Below, piece after piece: positions 16,706 to 24,388 of a stretch of 61,548 nucleotides of DNA. Numbering within the stretch: position 1 is the stretch's first letter; every line of letters begins with the position of its first letter. A program made the translations under genes and the position numbers. The notes beneath the pieces were generated by a model. The model made no database searches. It had not been told where the DNA came from and saw only the letters and a list, made by a program, of their open reading frames with translations. The stretch is from Albidovulum sp. (lineage in GTDB: Bacteria; Pseudomonadota; Alphaproteobacteria; Rhodobacterales; Rhodobacteraceae), in contig JAUQYA010000069.1 in NCBI GenBank assembly GCA_030837785.1, positions 1-61,548 on the forward strand. The letters are read 5' to 3'.

Positions 16706-16966
16706 ATGATGACCGAAACATTTCTGTTCCCCTCCAGGCCGAAAAGCCGCGGCGCCAGGGTTCTCGAGGCGCTTCGCGACCGGATCGAGGCGCGCCGCAA
16801 GCGGCGCGGCATGGCGAGGTCGCTTCGCGGTCTCGGTCGGCTCGACGACCGGCTGCTCGGCGACATCGGCCTGACGCGGGCCGATGTCGACAGGATGCTC
16901 GGGGCGGAGGCCTGCCCGATCCTGGTGGGCGTTTCAGGCAGGCCTTTTCGACGGGACGGCATTTGA
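16706..16966 (+). CDS. DUF1127 family small protein
   Basis: An 86-aa basic protein. The middle contains the DUF1127 signature: RGLGRLDDRLLGDIGLTRAD near residues 45-65, preceded by a strongly basic helix (RDRIEARRKRRGMARSLRG). AGGAG at 16692-16696 precedes the ATG. DUF1127 proteins are small arginine-rich proteins; some have been linked to stress and phosphate responses, and their biochemical role is not well defined. A strong hairpin follows the gene. Alternative start: ATG 16709. Confidence 0.8.
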   Translation: MMTETFLFPSRPKSRGARVLEALRDRIEARRKRRGMARSLRGLGRLDDRLLGDIGLTRADVDRMLGAEACPILVGVSGRPFRRDGI

Positions 16967-17051
16967 GCCTGCCGGGTGAGTCTGTCGGCTGAGTCCGGCG
17001 GGCGGATCCCGTCCGCCAGGGCCTGAACCGGCGTGAATTTCCACGCCAACG

Positions 17052-17079
17052 CGCCCCCGGCCGCCATCGGCCGGGGGCG
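17052..17079 (+). terminator. Strong hairpin terminator after the DUF1127 gene
   Basis: A 12-bp perfect stem (CGCCCCCGGCCG / CGGCCGGGGGCG) with a CCAT loop, followed by TTTCC. It lies between convergent genes and may serve both strands. Confidence 0.65.
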
Positions 17080-17111
17080 TTTCCGATCGGCGCAACACCA
17101 CGCAGTGACGA

Positions 17112-17774
17112 TCAGCGGACGATCTGCACCACCCGCCGGTCGACCGGGTTGATCACCACCGGCACGCCGTTGATGTAGGCATAGGTGTATCGGGTGTCCG
17201 GCACCGGATAGAGCACTACCGCCTCGGGCACGCCGGCCCCGGCCACCACCTCGCCGTCGAGGAAGACGTAGTCGACGGGATTCTCGGTGACATAGGTCGT
17301 CACGGTCTCGCCGGGATCGGCCATGCCGCCGGCGGCGGCACCGGTCACGGCACCGGTCACGGCGCCGACGGCGGCGCCCCCGGGCCCCGCGATCAGCGCG
17401 CCGGCAACGGCGCCCATCGAGCCCACGATGGCTGCGGACTGTTCGCCGGTGTCCTCGTGCACGATGGTCTTGACCTGCGTCCGGGCCCGCTCGACCGTCA
17501 GATAGACCGGCTCGGACCCGACCGTCGTGGTGAGTTAGTCACCATAGGACCAGCCGGTCTGGCCGTTGTAGACGACCTGGCACCAGTTCGCCGCCTCGAG
17601 GCAGCCGGCGACATCGACCGCGGTGCCGGCGGGGATGACCCCGGCCACGGCATAGTTGGGGCCGGGGCCGCTGCGAAGGTTGAGGTCGGTGGTGGCGGCC
17701 GAGTCCGGCGCCGATGCGGCGCCGGAGGTGACAAAGACGGCGGCCACCCCGGCCGCGGCAAGCGATCTGAACAT
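17112..17774 (-). pseudogene. SH3-domain / DUF1236 secreted protein interrupted by one in-frame stop
   Basis: One continuous minus-strand frame of 221 codons is broken only by TAA at 17535-17537. The first part (17535-17774, 79 aa) has a signal peptide and a bacterial SH3 domain (TTDLNLRSGPGPNYAVAGVI ... QVVYNGQTGWSYGD). The part after the stop continues in the same frame with LTTTVGSEPVYLTVERARTQ. It then has a glycine/alanine-rich stretch, which could be membrane-active, and a DUF1236-type C-terminus (LDGEVVAGAGVPEAVVLYPV, then YAYINGVPVVINP). In related proteins a Tyr usually follows this SH3 end, so TAC/TAT to TAA is the simplest explanation. The upper part could still be secreted as an isolated SH3 domain. 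A sequencing error is the main alternative. Confidence 0.75.
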
Positions 17775-17986
17775 GGCTCATCTCCTGTTCGGTTCCGTTC
17801 AGCGCCCGCCGCGGTCGCTGGCGGCGATACCGGTGCGGGCACTCCGCAGAACAACTCCGCGCCGTGTCGGATGTTCCGGAAAGACGCCGAGGGCCGGGCG
17901 GCGCAGGCGGTCATCCGCCGGCGGGCGGCGTCGAATGAAAGGGACTGACATCAGGAAAGGGGCGCGCGCGGTGGACCGGCCCGCGC

Positions 17987-18430
17987 TCAGCCGCGCCGGA
18001 GCCGGATCACCACGTCGACGCGCTGAAGCTCCGCGCCCTCGGGCAGTTGTGGCAGCCGGGCGATCTCCAGATCGGCCGCCGGCGCATCGACGAGCCGCCC
18101 TTCCTCCTCCCAGAAGAAATGCGGGTGATCGTCAAGCCGCGTGTCGAAGTAGCTGCGGCTGCCGTCGACCGAAATCTCGTTGATCAGCCCGGCCTCGCAG
18201 AAGGCGCGGAGCGTGTTGTACACGGTGGCAAGCGACACCGGTTCCCCGGCCGCGCTGGCGGCGGCGTGGAGGCTTTCGGCGGTGACGTGCCGGTCCTTGC
18301 CGTCGCCGACGAGAAGCGTCGCAAGCACCAGCCGCTGGCGCGTGGGCCTGAGGCCCGCGCCCATCAGCCAGCGCGCGCCGCGTGCCGCACCGACGTGTTC
18401 CACCGAAGCCAACGCTGCCGCTTCCGTCAC
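17987..18430 (-). CDS. irrA: Iron response regulator Irr (Fur family)
   Basis: Fur-family repressor/activator that senses iron through haem in alphaproteobacteria. The 147-aa product has the winged helix (GLRPTRQRLVLATLLVGDGK, then SLATVYNTLRAFCEAGLI) and the segment SYFDTRLDDHPHFFWEEEGR, the Irr-like replacement of the usual Fur metal site. I chose GTG 18430 rather than an upstream TTG at 18454, because AGAGAGG lies eight bases before the GTG and the candidate promoter is too close to the TTG. It is divergent from fabA, an arrangement seen across rhizobia and Rhodobacterales. Confidence 0.88.
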   Translation of the reverse strand: MTEAAALASVEHVGAARGARWLMGAGLRPTRQRLVLATLLVGDGKDRHVTAESLHAAASAAGEPVSLATVYNTLRAFCEAGLINEISVDGSRSYFDTRLDDHPHFFWEEEGRLVDAPAADLEIARLPQLPEGAELQRVDVVIRLRRG

Positions 18431-18462
18431 TCCGACGACCTCTCTGCCGCTCAAGGTCAGGC

Positions 18463-18491
18463 ATATTGACCGCCCGCGCCCGGAAATTCAA
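18463..18491 (-). promoter_or_regulatory. Candidate irrA promoter
   Basis: Minus strand: -35 TTGAAT (18486-18491), 17-bp spacer, -10 CAATAT (18463-18468). It would give a 5' leader of roughly 26 nt to the GTG start at 18430, including the Shine-Dalgarno sequence. Confidence 0.5.
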
Positions 18492-18547
18492 TCCGTTTCG
18501 CGGCACCGGGCGGTTCAGGGCGGCGCCCTTGCCCTGAGGCAGAGCCG

Positions 18548-18589
18548 GATGGTAGACGAACCAAGACAGATGATAGACGAACCTGGACA
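18548..18589 (+). repeat. Tandem 21-bp repeat upstream of fabA
   Basis: Two directly adjacent 21-mers match at 18 of 21 positions; both contain TAGACGAACC. They end 22 bp before the fabA ATG. A 21-bp period equals two helical turns, so the copies face the same side of the DNA, as expected for a regulator binding cooperatively. The binding protein is unknown. Confidence 0.6.
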
Positions 18590-18611
18590 ACAGCCTTCAG
18601 AGGATGGGTGG

Positions 18612-19121
18612 ATGACGAGTTTTCCGACGCGGTTCGAGAAGGAAGATCTCCTCAGATGCGCGAGGGGGGAGCTTTTCGGGCCCGGCAATGCCCAGCTGCC
18701 CGCGCCGCCCATGCTGATGATGGACCGGATCACCGACATCTCGGAAGATCGCGGCGAGCATGGCAAGGGCCATGTCGTCGCCGAATTCGACATCCGCCCG
18801 GACCTCTGGTTCTTCGAATGCCACTTTCCCGGCAACCCGATCATGCCCGGCTGCCTCGGGCTCGACGGGCTCTGGCAGCTCACCGGCTTCAACCTCGGCT
18901 GGCGCGGCTGGCAGGGGCGCGGCTATGCGCTGGGCGTCGGCGAGGTGAAGCTGACCGGCATGGTGCGGCCCGACCGCAGGATGCTGACCTACCATGTCGA
19001 TTTCACCAAGGCCGTGCAGACCCGCCGCCTGACGATGGGGGTGGCGGACGGCCGGGTGGAAGCGGACGGCGAAACGATCTATCTCGTGAAGGACATGAAG
19101 GTCGCGCTTTCGGCGAACTGA
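18612..19121 (+). CDS. fabA: 3-hydroxydecanoyl-ACP dehydratase/isomerase
   Basis: Dehydrates 3-hydroxyacyl-ACP and isomerises trans-2- to cis-3-decenoyl-ACP, the branch point to unsaturated fatty acids. The 169-aa product keeps the hot-dog-fold active site: the His in WFFECHFPGNPIMPGCLGLD near residue 70 and the Asp in LGLDGLWQL. Length is close to the E. coli enzyme. The frame is open further upstream across the 21-bp repeats, but ATG 18612 gives the family N-terminus (MTSFPTRFEKEDLL). It is first in fabA-fabB-fabI. Confidence 0.95.
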   Translation: MTSFPTRFEKEDLLRCARGELFGPGNAQLPAPPMLMMDRITDISEDRGEHGKGHVVAEFDIRPDLWFFECHFPGNPIMPGCLGLDGLWQLTGFNLGWRGWQGRGYALGVGEVKLTGMVRPDRRMLTYHVDFTKAVQTRRLTMGVADGRVEADGETIYLVKDMKVALSAN

Positions 19122-19145
19122 CCTCAGGACAGAAGGAGTGCGCCC

Positions 19146-20375
19146 ATGCGCCGTGTCGTCATCACCGGGATCGGGATCATCTCGCCCATCGGCAACAGCG
19201 CGGCCGAGGTCGAGACCAGCCTTCGCGCCGGACGCTCGGGTATCGTCTTCGCGCCGGAATACGCCGAGCATGGCTTCCGCAGCCAGGTCCACGGGATGCC
19301 GCAGATCGTGCTCGAGGATCACATCGACAAGCGTAACCTGCGCTTCATGGGGCCGGGCGCGGCCTACAACTTCCTCGCGATGGAACAGGCCATCGCCGAC
19401 AGCGGGCTCGATCCCTCGGACGTCTCGAACGAACGCACGGGCCTGGTGGTGGGATCGGGCGGGCCCTCGACCTCGAACTTCTTCCAGGCGCACCAGACGG
19501 TGATCGAGAAAGGCAGCCCGAAACGGATGGGGCCGTTCATGGTCACCCGCTGCATGTCGTCGACGAACTCCGCCTGCCTTGCCACGCCGTTCCGGATCAA
19601 GGGCGTCAACTATTCGATCACCTCGGCGTGCTCGACCTCGGCGCATTGCATCGGCAACAGCACCGAGCTGATCCAGATGGGCAAGCAGGACATCGTCTTC
19701 GCCGGCGGCGGCGAGGAGCTGGACTGGACGCTTTCCTGCCTCTTCGATGCGATGGGGGCAATGTCGTCGAAATACAACGACACGCCCCAGACCGCGAGCC
19801 GCGCCTTCGACGCCACGCGCGACGGCTTCGTCATCGCCGGCGGCGGTGGCGTGGTGGTGCTGGAGGAGCTGGAGCACGCCAGGGCGCGCGGCGCGAAGAT
19901 CTACGCCGAGGTGACGGGTTATGGCGCCACCTCGGACGGCCACGACATGGTGGCGCCGTCCGGCGAGGGTGGCGAACGGTCGATGCGGCTCGCGCTCTCG
20001 ACCCTGCCGAAGGACCGCCGGATCGACTACATCAACGCCCACGGCACCTCCACCCCCGCCGGCGACGTGACCGAGGTGAAGGCGGTGCGCCGGGTCTTCG
20101 GCGAGGGCAACGTGCCGCCGATCTCCTCGACCAAGTCGCTGACCGGGCATTCGCTGGGCGCGACCGGCGTCCACGAGGCGATCTATTCGCTCTTGATGCT
20201 GAACGGCAATTTCATCACCGCCTCGGCCAACGTCACCCAGCTCGATCCGGAACTGAAGCCGGAGGAAATCGCCACCGAATACCGCGAGGGCGTGAACCTC
20301 GATTCCGTCCTGTCGAACAGCTTCGGCTTCGGCGGAACCAATGCAACGCTCGTGATGAGCAGATATCACGGTTGA
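19146..20375 (+). CDS. fabB: 3-oxoacyl-ACP synthase I
   Basis: Elongating beta-ketoacyl-ACP synthase that works with FabA in unsaturated fatty acid synthesis. The 409-aa product has the nucleophile Cys in SITSACSTSAHCIGNS near residue 160. The two catalytic His are in YINAHGTSTPAGDVTEVK near 300 and SLTGHSLGATGVHEA near 335. The C-terminal SNSFGFGGTNATLV is typical. The start follows GAAGGAG. It lies 24 bp after fabA and 7 bp before fabI. Confidence 0.96.
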   Translation: MRRVVITGIGIISPIGNSAAEVETSLRAGRSGIVFAPEYAEHGFRSQVHGMPQIVLEDHIDKRNLRFMGPGAAYNFLAMEQAIADSGLDPSDVSNERTGLVVGSGGPSTSNFFQAHQTVIEKGSPKRMGPFMVTRCMSSTNSACLATPFRIKGVNYSITSACSTSAHCIGNSTELIQMGKQDIVFAGGGEELDWTLSCLFDAMGAMSSKYNDTPQTASRAFDATRDGFVIAGGGGVVVLEELEHARARGAKIYAEVTGYGATSDGHDMVAPSGEGGERSMRLALSTLPKDRRIDYINAHGTSTPAGDVTEVKAVRRVFGEGNVPPISSTKSLTGHSLGATGVHEAIYSLLMLNGNFITASANVTQLDPELKPEEIATEYREGVNLDSVLSNSFGFGGTNATLVMSRYHG

Positions 20376-20382
20376 GGCGCCG

Positions 20383-21171
20383 ATGGCCGGTCTGATGAAA
20401 GGCAAGCGCGGGCTGGTGATGGGGGTGGCCAACGACCGCTCCATCGCCTGGGGGATCGCCGCCGCACTTGCCGCCGAGGGTGCGGAGCTTGCCTTCTCCT
20501 ACCAGGGCGAGGCTTTCGGCAGGCGCGTCGCGCCGCTCGCGGCCTCGGTCGGGTCGGATTTCCTGCTCGATGTCGATGTCACCGACGATGCGAGCCTTTC
20601 GGCCTGCTTCGCCGCGATCGGCGACCGCTGGGGCAGGATGGACTTCCTCGTCCACGCCATCGCCTATTCCGACAAGGCCGAGCTGACCGGCCGGTTCATC
20701 AACACCAGCCGCGACAACTTCTGCAACTCGCTGGCGATCTCCTGCTACTCCTTCATCGATGTCGCCCGCCGGGCGGCGGAGCTGATGCCCGGGGGCGGCA
20801 GCCTGGTGACGCTGACCTATGCCGGGTCGAACCGGGTGACGCCCAACTACAACGTGATGGGCGTCGCCAAGGCGGCGCTGGAAAGCGCCACGCGCTACCT
20901 CGCCAATGACCTCGGGCCGCAGAAGATCCGGGTCAACGCGATCTCTCCGGGCCCGATGAAGACGCTCGCCGGCGCCGCGATCGGCGGCGCCCGGGCGACC
21001 TTCCGGCACACCGAGACCAATGCCCCCCTGCGCGCCAACGCGACGCTGGAGGCGATCGGCGGCACCGCGGTCTATCTGCTGTCGGACTACGGCGCCTGCA
21101 CCACCGGAGAGATCATCCGGGTGGACGGCGGCTATCATGTGCTCGGGATGCCGCAGGCAGAGAATCTCTGA
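20383..21171 (+). CDS. fabI: Enoyl-ACP reductase (NADH)
   Basis: Short-chain dehydrogenase fold enzyme reducing trans-2-enoyl-ACP, the last step of each fatty acid elongation cycle. The 262-aa product has the FabI-type cofactor motif GVANDRSIAWGIAAALA near residue 15 rather than the usual SDR glycine pattern. The Tyr and Lys of YNVMGVAKAALESATRYLA lie near residue 157. Its last 59 bp overlap, on the opposite strand, the 3' end of the next gene. Confidence 0.95.
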   Translation: MAGLMKGKRGLVMGVANDRSIAWGIAAALAAEGAELAFSYQGEAFGRRVAPLAASVGSDFLLDVDVTDDASLSACFAAIGDRWGRMDFLVHAIAYSDKAELTGRFINTSRDNFCNSLAISCYSFIDVARRAAELMPGGGSLVTLTYAGSNRVTPNYNVMGVAKAALESATRYLANDLGPQKIRVNAISPGPMKTLAGAAIGGARATFRHTETNAPLRANATLEAIGGTAVYLLSDYGACTTGEIIRVDGGYHVLGMPQAENL

Positions 21172-21757
21172 GGCGGCGCAGCTCTTCGCGAAGCGCCTCG
21201 GACTCGGCGCGGAACCCGTCCGCATCGCCATAGTCGAGGAAACCGGCATAGTGGTCGTGCGGCCCGGCGGTGCGCCGGGCATGCTTGATCGGGCACCAGT
21301 ACTGCTCGGTCCGCGCGGCGACCTCGCGGACATAGGACGTCAGCCCGTTGGCATAGCCGCAGTAGACGCAGTTCAGCTTCTGCAACCCGTTGAGATAGGC
21401 GAGGTGCTGACGGTCGATGACGATATGGTCGCGCCGGTGCACCCGGGCGATGCCGTAGACCGGAAAGCAGATCGCCTGGTAGAGCGTCACGCAGAGATCG
21501 AGGATCGCGAAGGGCACGATCAGGGCATAGATCACCGGCGCGGTGAGGATCACCATCGGCCGCGCGGCGGCGAGGAATTCCCTCAGCCGCACACGCCTTG
21601 CACGATGGCGGGCCAGAACCTCGCGGTCGAAGATCACCCGCCCGCGTTCGATGTGGTATCGGAGCGCCGCGCGGCGTTCGGCAAGCTCGGCGTCAAGCTC
21701 GGCCTCCAGGGTGCGGATCGCCTCCTTCAGGCGCTCGACGGGGGACGGGGCGGTCAT
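21113..21757 (-). CDS. Conserved hypothetical membrane protein with CxYC motif
   Basis: A 214-aa protein. A charged helical N-terminus of about 60 residues is followed by one long hydrophobic segment (residues 68-98, MVILTAPVIYALIVPFAILD). After it comes a cytosolic or periplasmic part with KLNCVYCGYANGLTSYVREV and RTEQYWCPIKHARR. The three Cys and a His could bind metal. Similar proteins of unknown function occur in many proteobacteria. ATG 21755-21757 was chosen because the hydrophobic architecture starts after it. The gene ends antisense to the last 59 bp of fabI. Confidence 0.75.
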   Translation of the reverse strand: MTAPSPVERLKEAIRTLEAELDAELAERRAALRYHIERGRVIFDREVLARHRARRVRLREFLAAARPMVILTAPVIYALIVPFAILDLCVTLYQAICFPVYGIARVHRRDHIVIDRQHLAYLNGLQKLNCVYCGYANGLTSYVREVAARTEQYWCPIKHARRTAGPHDHYAGFLDYGDADGFRAESEALREELRRLRDSLPAASRAHDSRRPPG

Positions 21758-21902
21758 GGCAGGCTCCTCTGACGCGGTCCGGCTGCGTGGCGGCACCACC
21801 CCAGACTGCCCGCGTTCCGCGCCGAAGGCCAGCACGGGGCCGGGGCGCGATTCGGCCCTTGCCGCTGCCGCCCTCCCGCGCCAGTCTGTCGCCGGAGGGC
21901 GC

Positions 21903-22586
21903 ATGACCATCACCACCTGCATCTTCGATGCCTACGGCACGCTCTTTGACGTGACGGCGGCGGCGCGCGCCGCCGCGGCCGAGCCGGGGCGCGGGGCGCT
22001 GGCCACCCTCTGGCCGAGGCTCGCCGAGGATTGGCGGCGCAAGCAGCTTGAATATTCCTGGCTCCGGACGGTGATGGGACGGCACGCCGATTTCTGGACC
22101 GTGACCGCGGATGCGCTCGACTGGGCGCTGGAGGCGGCGGGACTCGACGATGCCGCACTGCGCGACAGGCTTCTTGCGCTTTACCGCGACCTACCGGCCT
22201 ATGCCGAGGTGCCCGGGGTGCTGGCGGCGCTGAAGCGCCGGGGGCTGGCCACCGCGGTCCTCTCGAACGGATCGCCCGACATGCTCGCGGCCGCCGTCCG
22301 CTCGGCCGGGATCGGCGGGCTTCTCGAGGAGGTGCTGTCGGTCGAAGGCGCGGGTGTCTTCAAGCCCGACCCACGGGTCTACGGTCTTGTGACGGAGCGT
22401 TTCGGCCCGGCGCGCGACGCGGTGCTGTTCGTCTCCGCGAACGGCTGGGACGCGGCAGGCGCTGCCGCCTTCGGCTTCCGCACCGCCTGGGTGAACCGCG
22501 CGCGCCTTCCGGTTGACCGGCTGCCCGCCCGGCCGCACCATGTCGTTCCCGACCTCACCCCGATCCCGGACCTTGCACGACCATGA
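21903..22586 (+). CDS. Haloacid dehalogenase type II (HAD superfamily)
   Basis: HAD hydrolase resembling L-2-haloacid dehalogenase, 227 aa. Motif I is CIFDAYGTLFDV near residue 7 (nucleophile Asp), motif II AVLSNGSPDMLAAAV near 118, the Lys in GVFKPDPRVYGLV near 150, and motif III FVSANGWDAAGAAAFGF near 172. The last is a good match to type II dehalogenases. The stop overlaps the next gene by 4 bp, starting a tightly coupled three-gene unit. Natural substrates of such proteins are often not halogenated, so dehalogenation is only presumed. Confidence 0.86.
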   Translation: MTITTCIFDAYGTLFDVTAAARAAAAEPGRGALATLWPRLAEDWRRKQLEYSWLRTVMGRHADFWTVTADALDWALEAAGLDDAALRDRLLALYRDLPAYAEVPGVLAALKRRGLATAVLSNGSPDMLAAAVRSAGIGGLLEEVLSVEGAGVFKPDPRVYGLVTERFGPARDAVLFVSANGWDAAGAAAFGFRTAWVNRARLPVDRLPARPHHVVPDLTPIPDLARP

Positions 22587-23410
22587 CGCTGCTGCATTTC
22601 ACCGCCTCGGACGGCACCCGCCTTGCCTATCGCGACGAGGGCGAGGGGTTGCCCGTGCTCTGCCTTGCCGGCCTGACCCGGTCCTCCACGGACTTCGACT
22701 TCCTCGCGCCGCATCTGCCCGACCTGCGGCTGATCCGCGCCGACTATCGCGGCCGCGGCGGGTCGGAATGGACCGGGGCCGCGACCTATACCGTGCCCCG
22801 CGAGGCGAAGGATGCGCTGGAGCTTCTCGACCATCTGGAGCTGGAACAGGCGGCCGTCATCGGCACCTCGCGCGGCGGGCTCATCGCCATGATGCTGGCG
22901 GCGACCGCCCGGGACCGGCTGCTGGGCATCTGCCTCAACGATGTCGGCCCGGTGCTGGAGCGCGGCGGGCTGGAGAAGATCTTCGACTACGTCGGCCGCA
23001 ATCCGGCGGCGAAGACGATGGACGACCTTGTGGCGAAGCTGCCCCGCACCATGCCCGGATTCACGAACCTGCCGGAGGCGCGCTGGCGCGCCTTCGCCGA
23101 GCGGCTTTACACGCCGACCGACACCGGCCTGCACATCCGCTATGACCCCGAACTCAGGACCAGCTTCCTTGCCGCGTTCGAGGGGCCGGCGGCCGATCTC
23201 TGGCCGCTCTACGACGCCTGCGCCGGCCTGCCGCTGGCGCTGGTCCGCGGCGCCAACTCCGACCTCCTGTCGGCGGCGACGGCGGCCGAGATGCGTCGCC
23301 GCCGCCCCGACATGATCTTCGCCGATGTGCCCGACCGGGCGCATGTTCCCTTCCTTGACGAGGCCGAGAGCCTTGCCGCGATCCGCGCCTGGCTGGAGAG
23401 GATGCGATGA
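22583..23410 (+). CDS. Alpha/beta hydrolase
   Basis: A 275-aa alpha/beta-fold hydrolase. The oxyanion region is LCLAGLTRSSTDFDFLAP near residue 25, the nucleophile Ser lies in VIGTSRGGLIAMML near 95, and the catalytic His in DRAHVPFLDEAES near 250. It overlaps both neighbours by 4 bp (HAD protein upstream, dehydratase downstream), so the three are probably made together. The substrate cannot be read; esterase, lactonase or C-C hydrolase are all possible. Confidence 0.85.
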   Translation: MTLLHFTASDGTRLAYRDEGEGLPVLCLAGLTRSSTDFDFLAPHLPDLRLIRADYRGRGGSEWTGAATYTVPREAKDALELLDHLELEQAAVIGTSRGGLIAMMLAATARDRLLGICLNDVGPVLERGGLEKIFDYVGRNPAAKTMDDLVAKLPRTMPGFTNLPEARWRAFAERLYTPTDTGLHIRYDPELRTSFLAAFEGPAADLWPLYDACAGLPLALVRGANSDLLSAATAAEMRRRRPDMIFADVPDRAHVPFLDEAESLAAIRAWLERMR

Positions 23411-24384
23411 ACATCGAGATGATCGAGGCCGCCGCCGGACGGCTCAGGGGCCATGTGGTGCGCACGCCGCTCCTGTCCTCGCCGTTCCTCGACGAGATCG
23501 CCGGGCGGCGGGTGCTGGTGAAGCCCGAATGCCTTCAGCCGACCGGCTCGTTCAAGCTGCGCGGCGGCTGGTCGGCGCTGTCGGCGCTTTCCCCCGCCGA
23601 CAGGGCAAAGGGCGTGATCGCCTTCTCCTCGGGCAATCACGCGCAGGGCGTGGCCTATGCGGCGCGGGCGCATGGCGCGCCCTCGGTGATCCTGATGCCT
23701 GCGGACGCCCCGCGGGTGAAGATCGAGAACACCCGCGCGCTTGGCGCCGAGGTCGTGCTTTACGACCGCGCCACCGGCGACCGCGACGCGATCGGCGCGG
23801 CGCTCGCCGAGGAACGGGGGCTGACGCTGGTCAAGCCCTTCGACGAACCGCTGGTGATCGCCGGCCAGGGCACGACCGGGCTCGAGATCGCCGAACAGGC
23901 GGCCGAGGCCGGGGTGACGGCGGGTGACGTGCTGGTGCCCTGCGGCGGCGGCGGGCTGACCTCCGGCATCGCGCTGGCGCTCGAGACGAAGGCGCCGGGG
24001 CTTCGGGCGCGCACGGTGGAGCCCGAGGGGTTCGACGACACGGCGCGCTCGCTCGCCTCGGGGAGGATCGAGCGGAACGAGCGGATGACCGGGTCGATCT
24101 GCGATGCGATCGTCACGCCCTCGCCGGGACAGATCACCTTCCCGATCCTCAGGCGGCTGTGCGGGCCGGGGATCGCGGTCGGCGACGATCAGGCGCTGGC
24201 GGCGATGGCCGCGGCCTTCGACCGGCTGCACATCGTGCTGGAGCCGGGCGGCGCGGTGGCCCTGGCCGCCGCGCTCTACCGGCCCGGGGAGGTGACGGGC
24301 GAGGCGGTGATCGTCGTCGCCTCGGGCGGCAATGTCGATCCGGCACTGCACTGCAAGGCGATGGACCGGTTCGGCGGGCGCTGA
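23407..24384 (+). CDS. Threonine/serine dehydratase-like PLP enzyme
   Basis: Fold-II PLP enzyme, 325 aa, lacking the C-terminal ACT regulatory domain of biosynthetic IlvA, so it is a catabolic type dehydratase or racemase. The PLP Lys lies in QPTGSFKLRGGWSAL near residue 50, the substrate loop in SSGNHAQGVAYAARAHG near 75, and the phosphate-binding glycine loop in CGGGGLTSGIALAL near 180. It overlaps the hydrolase gene by 4 bp and ends only 4 bp from the convergent gene at 24389. Substrate specificity (Thr, Ser or hydroxy-aspartate) is open. Confidence 0.84.
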   Translation: MNIEMIEAAAGRLRGHVVRTPLLSSPFLDEIAGRRVLVKPECLQPTGSFKLRGGWSALSALSPADRAKGVIAFSSGNHAQGVAYAARAHGAPSVILMPADAPRVKIENTRALGAEVVLYDRATGDRDAIGAALAEERGLTLVKPFDEPLVIAGQGTTGLEIAEQAAEAGVTAGDVLVPCGGGGLTSGIALALETKAPGLRARTVEPEGFDDTARSLASGRIERNERMTGSICDAIVTPSPGQITFPILRRLCGPGIAVGDDQALAAMAAAFDRLHIVLEPGGAVALAAALYRPGEVTGEAVIVVASGGNVDPALHCKAMDRFGGR

Positions 24385-24388
24385 ACGT

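Noticed and set aside
18597..20444. A 615-codon minus-strand open frame antisense to fabA and fabB
   Set aside because: High GC at third codon positions opens antisense frames. The opposite strand has clear FabA/FabB motifs, and the antisense product shows only His/Arg/Gly-rich low-complexity sequence.
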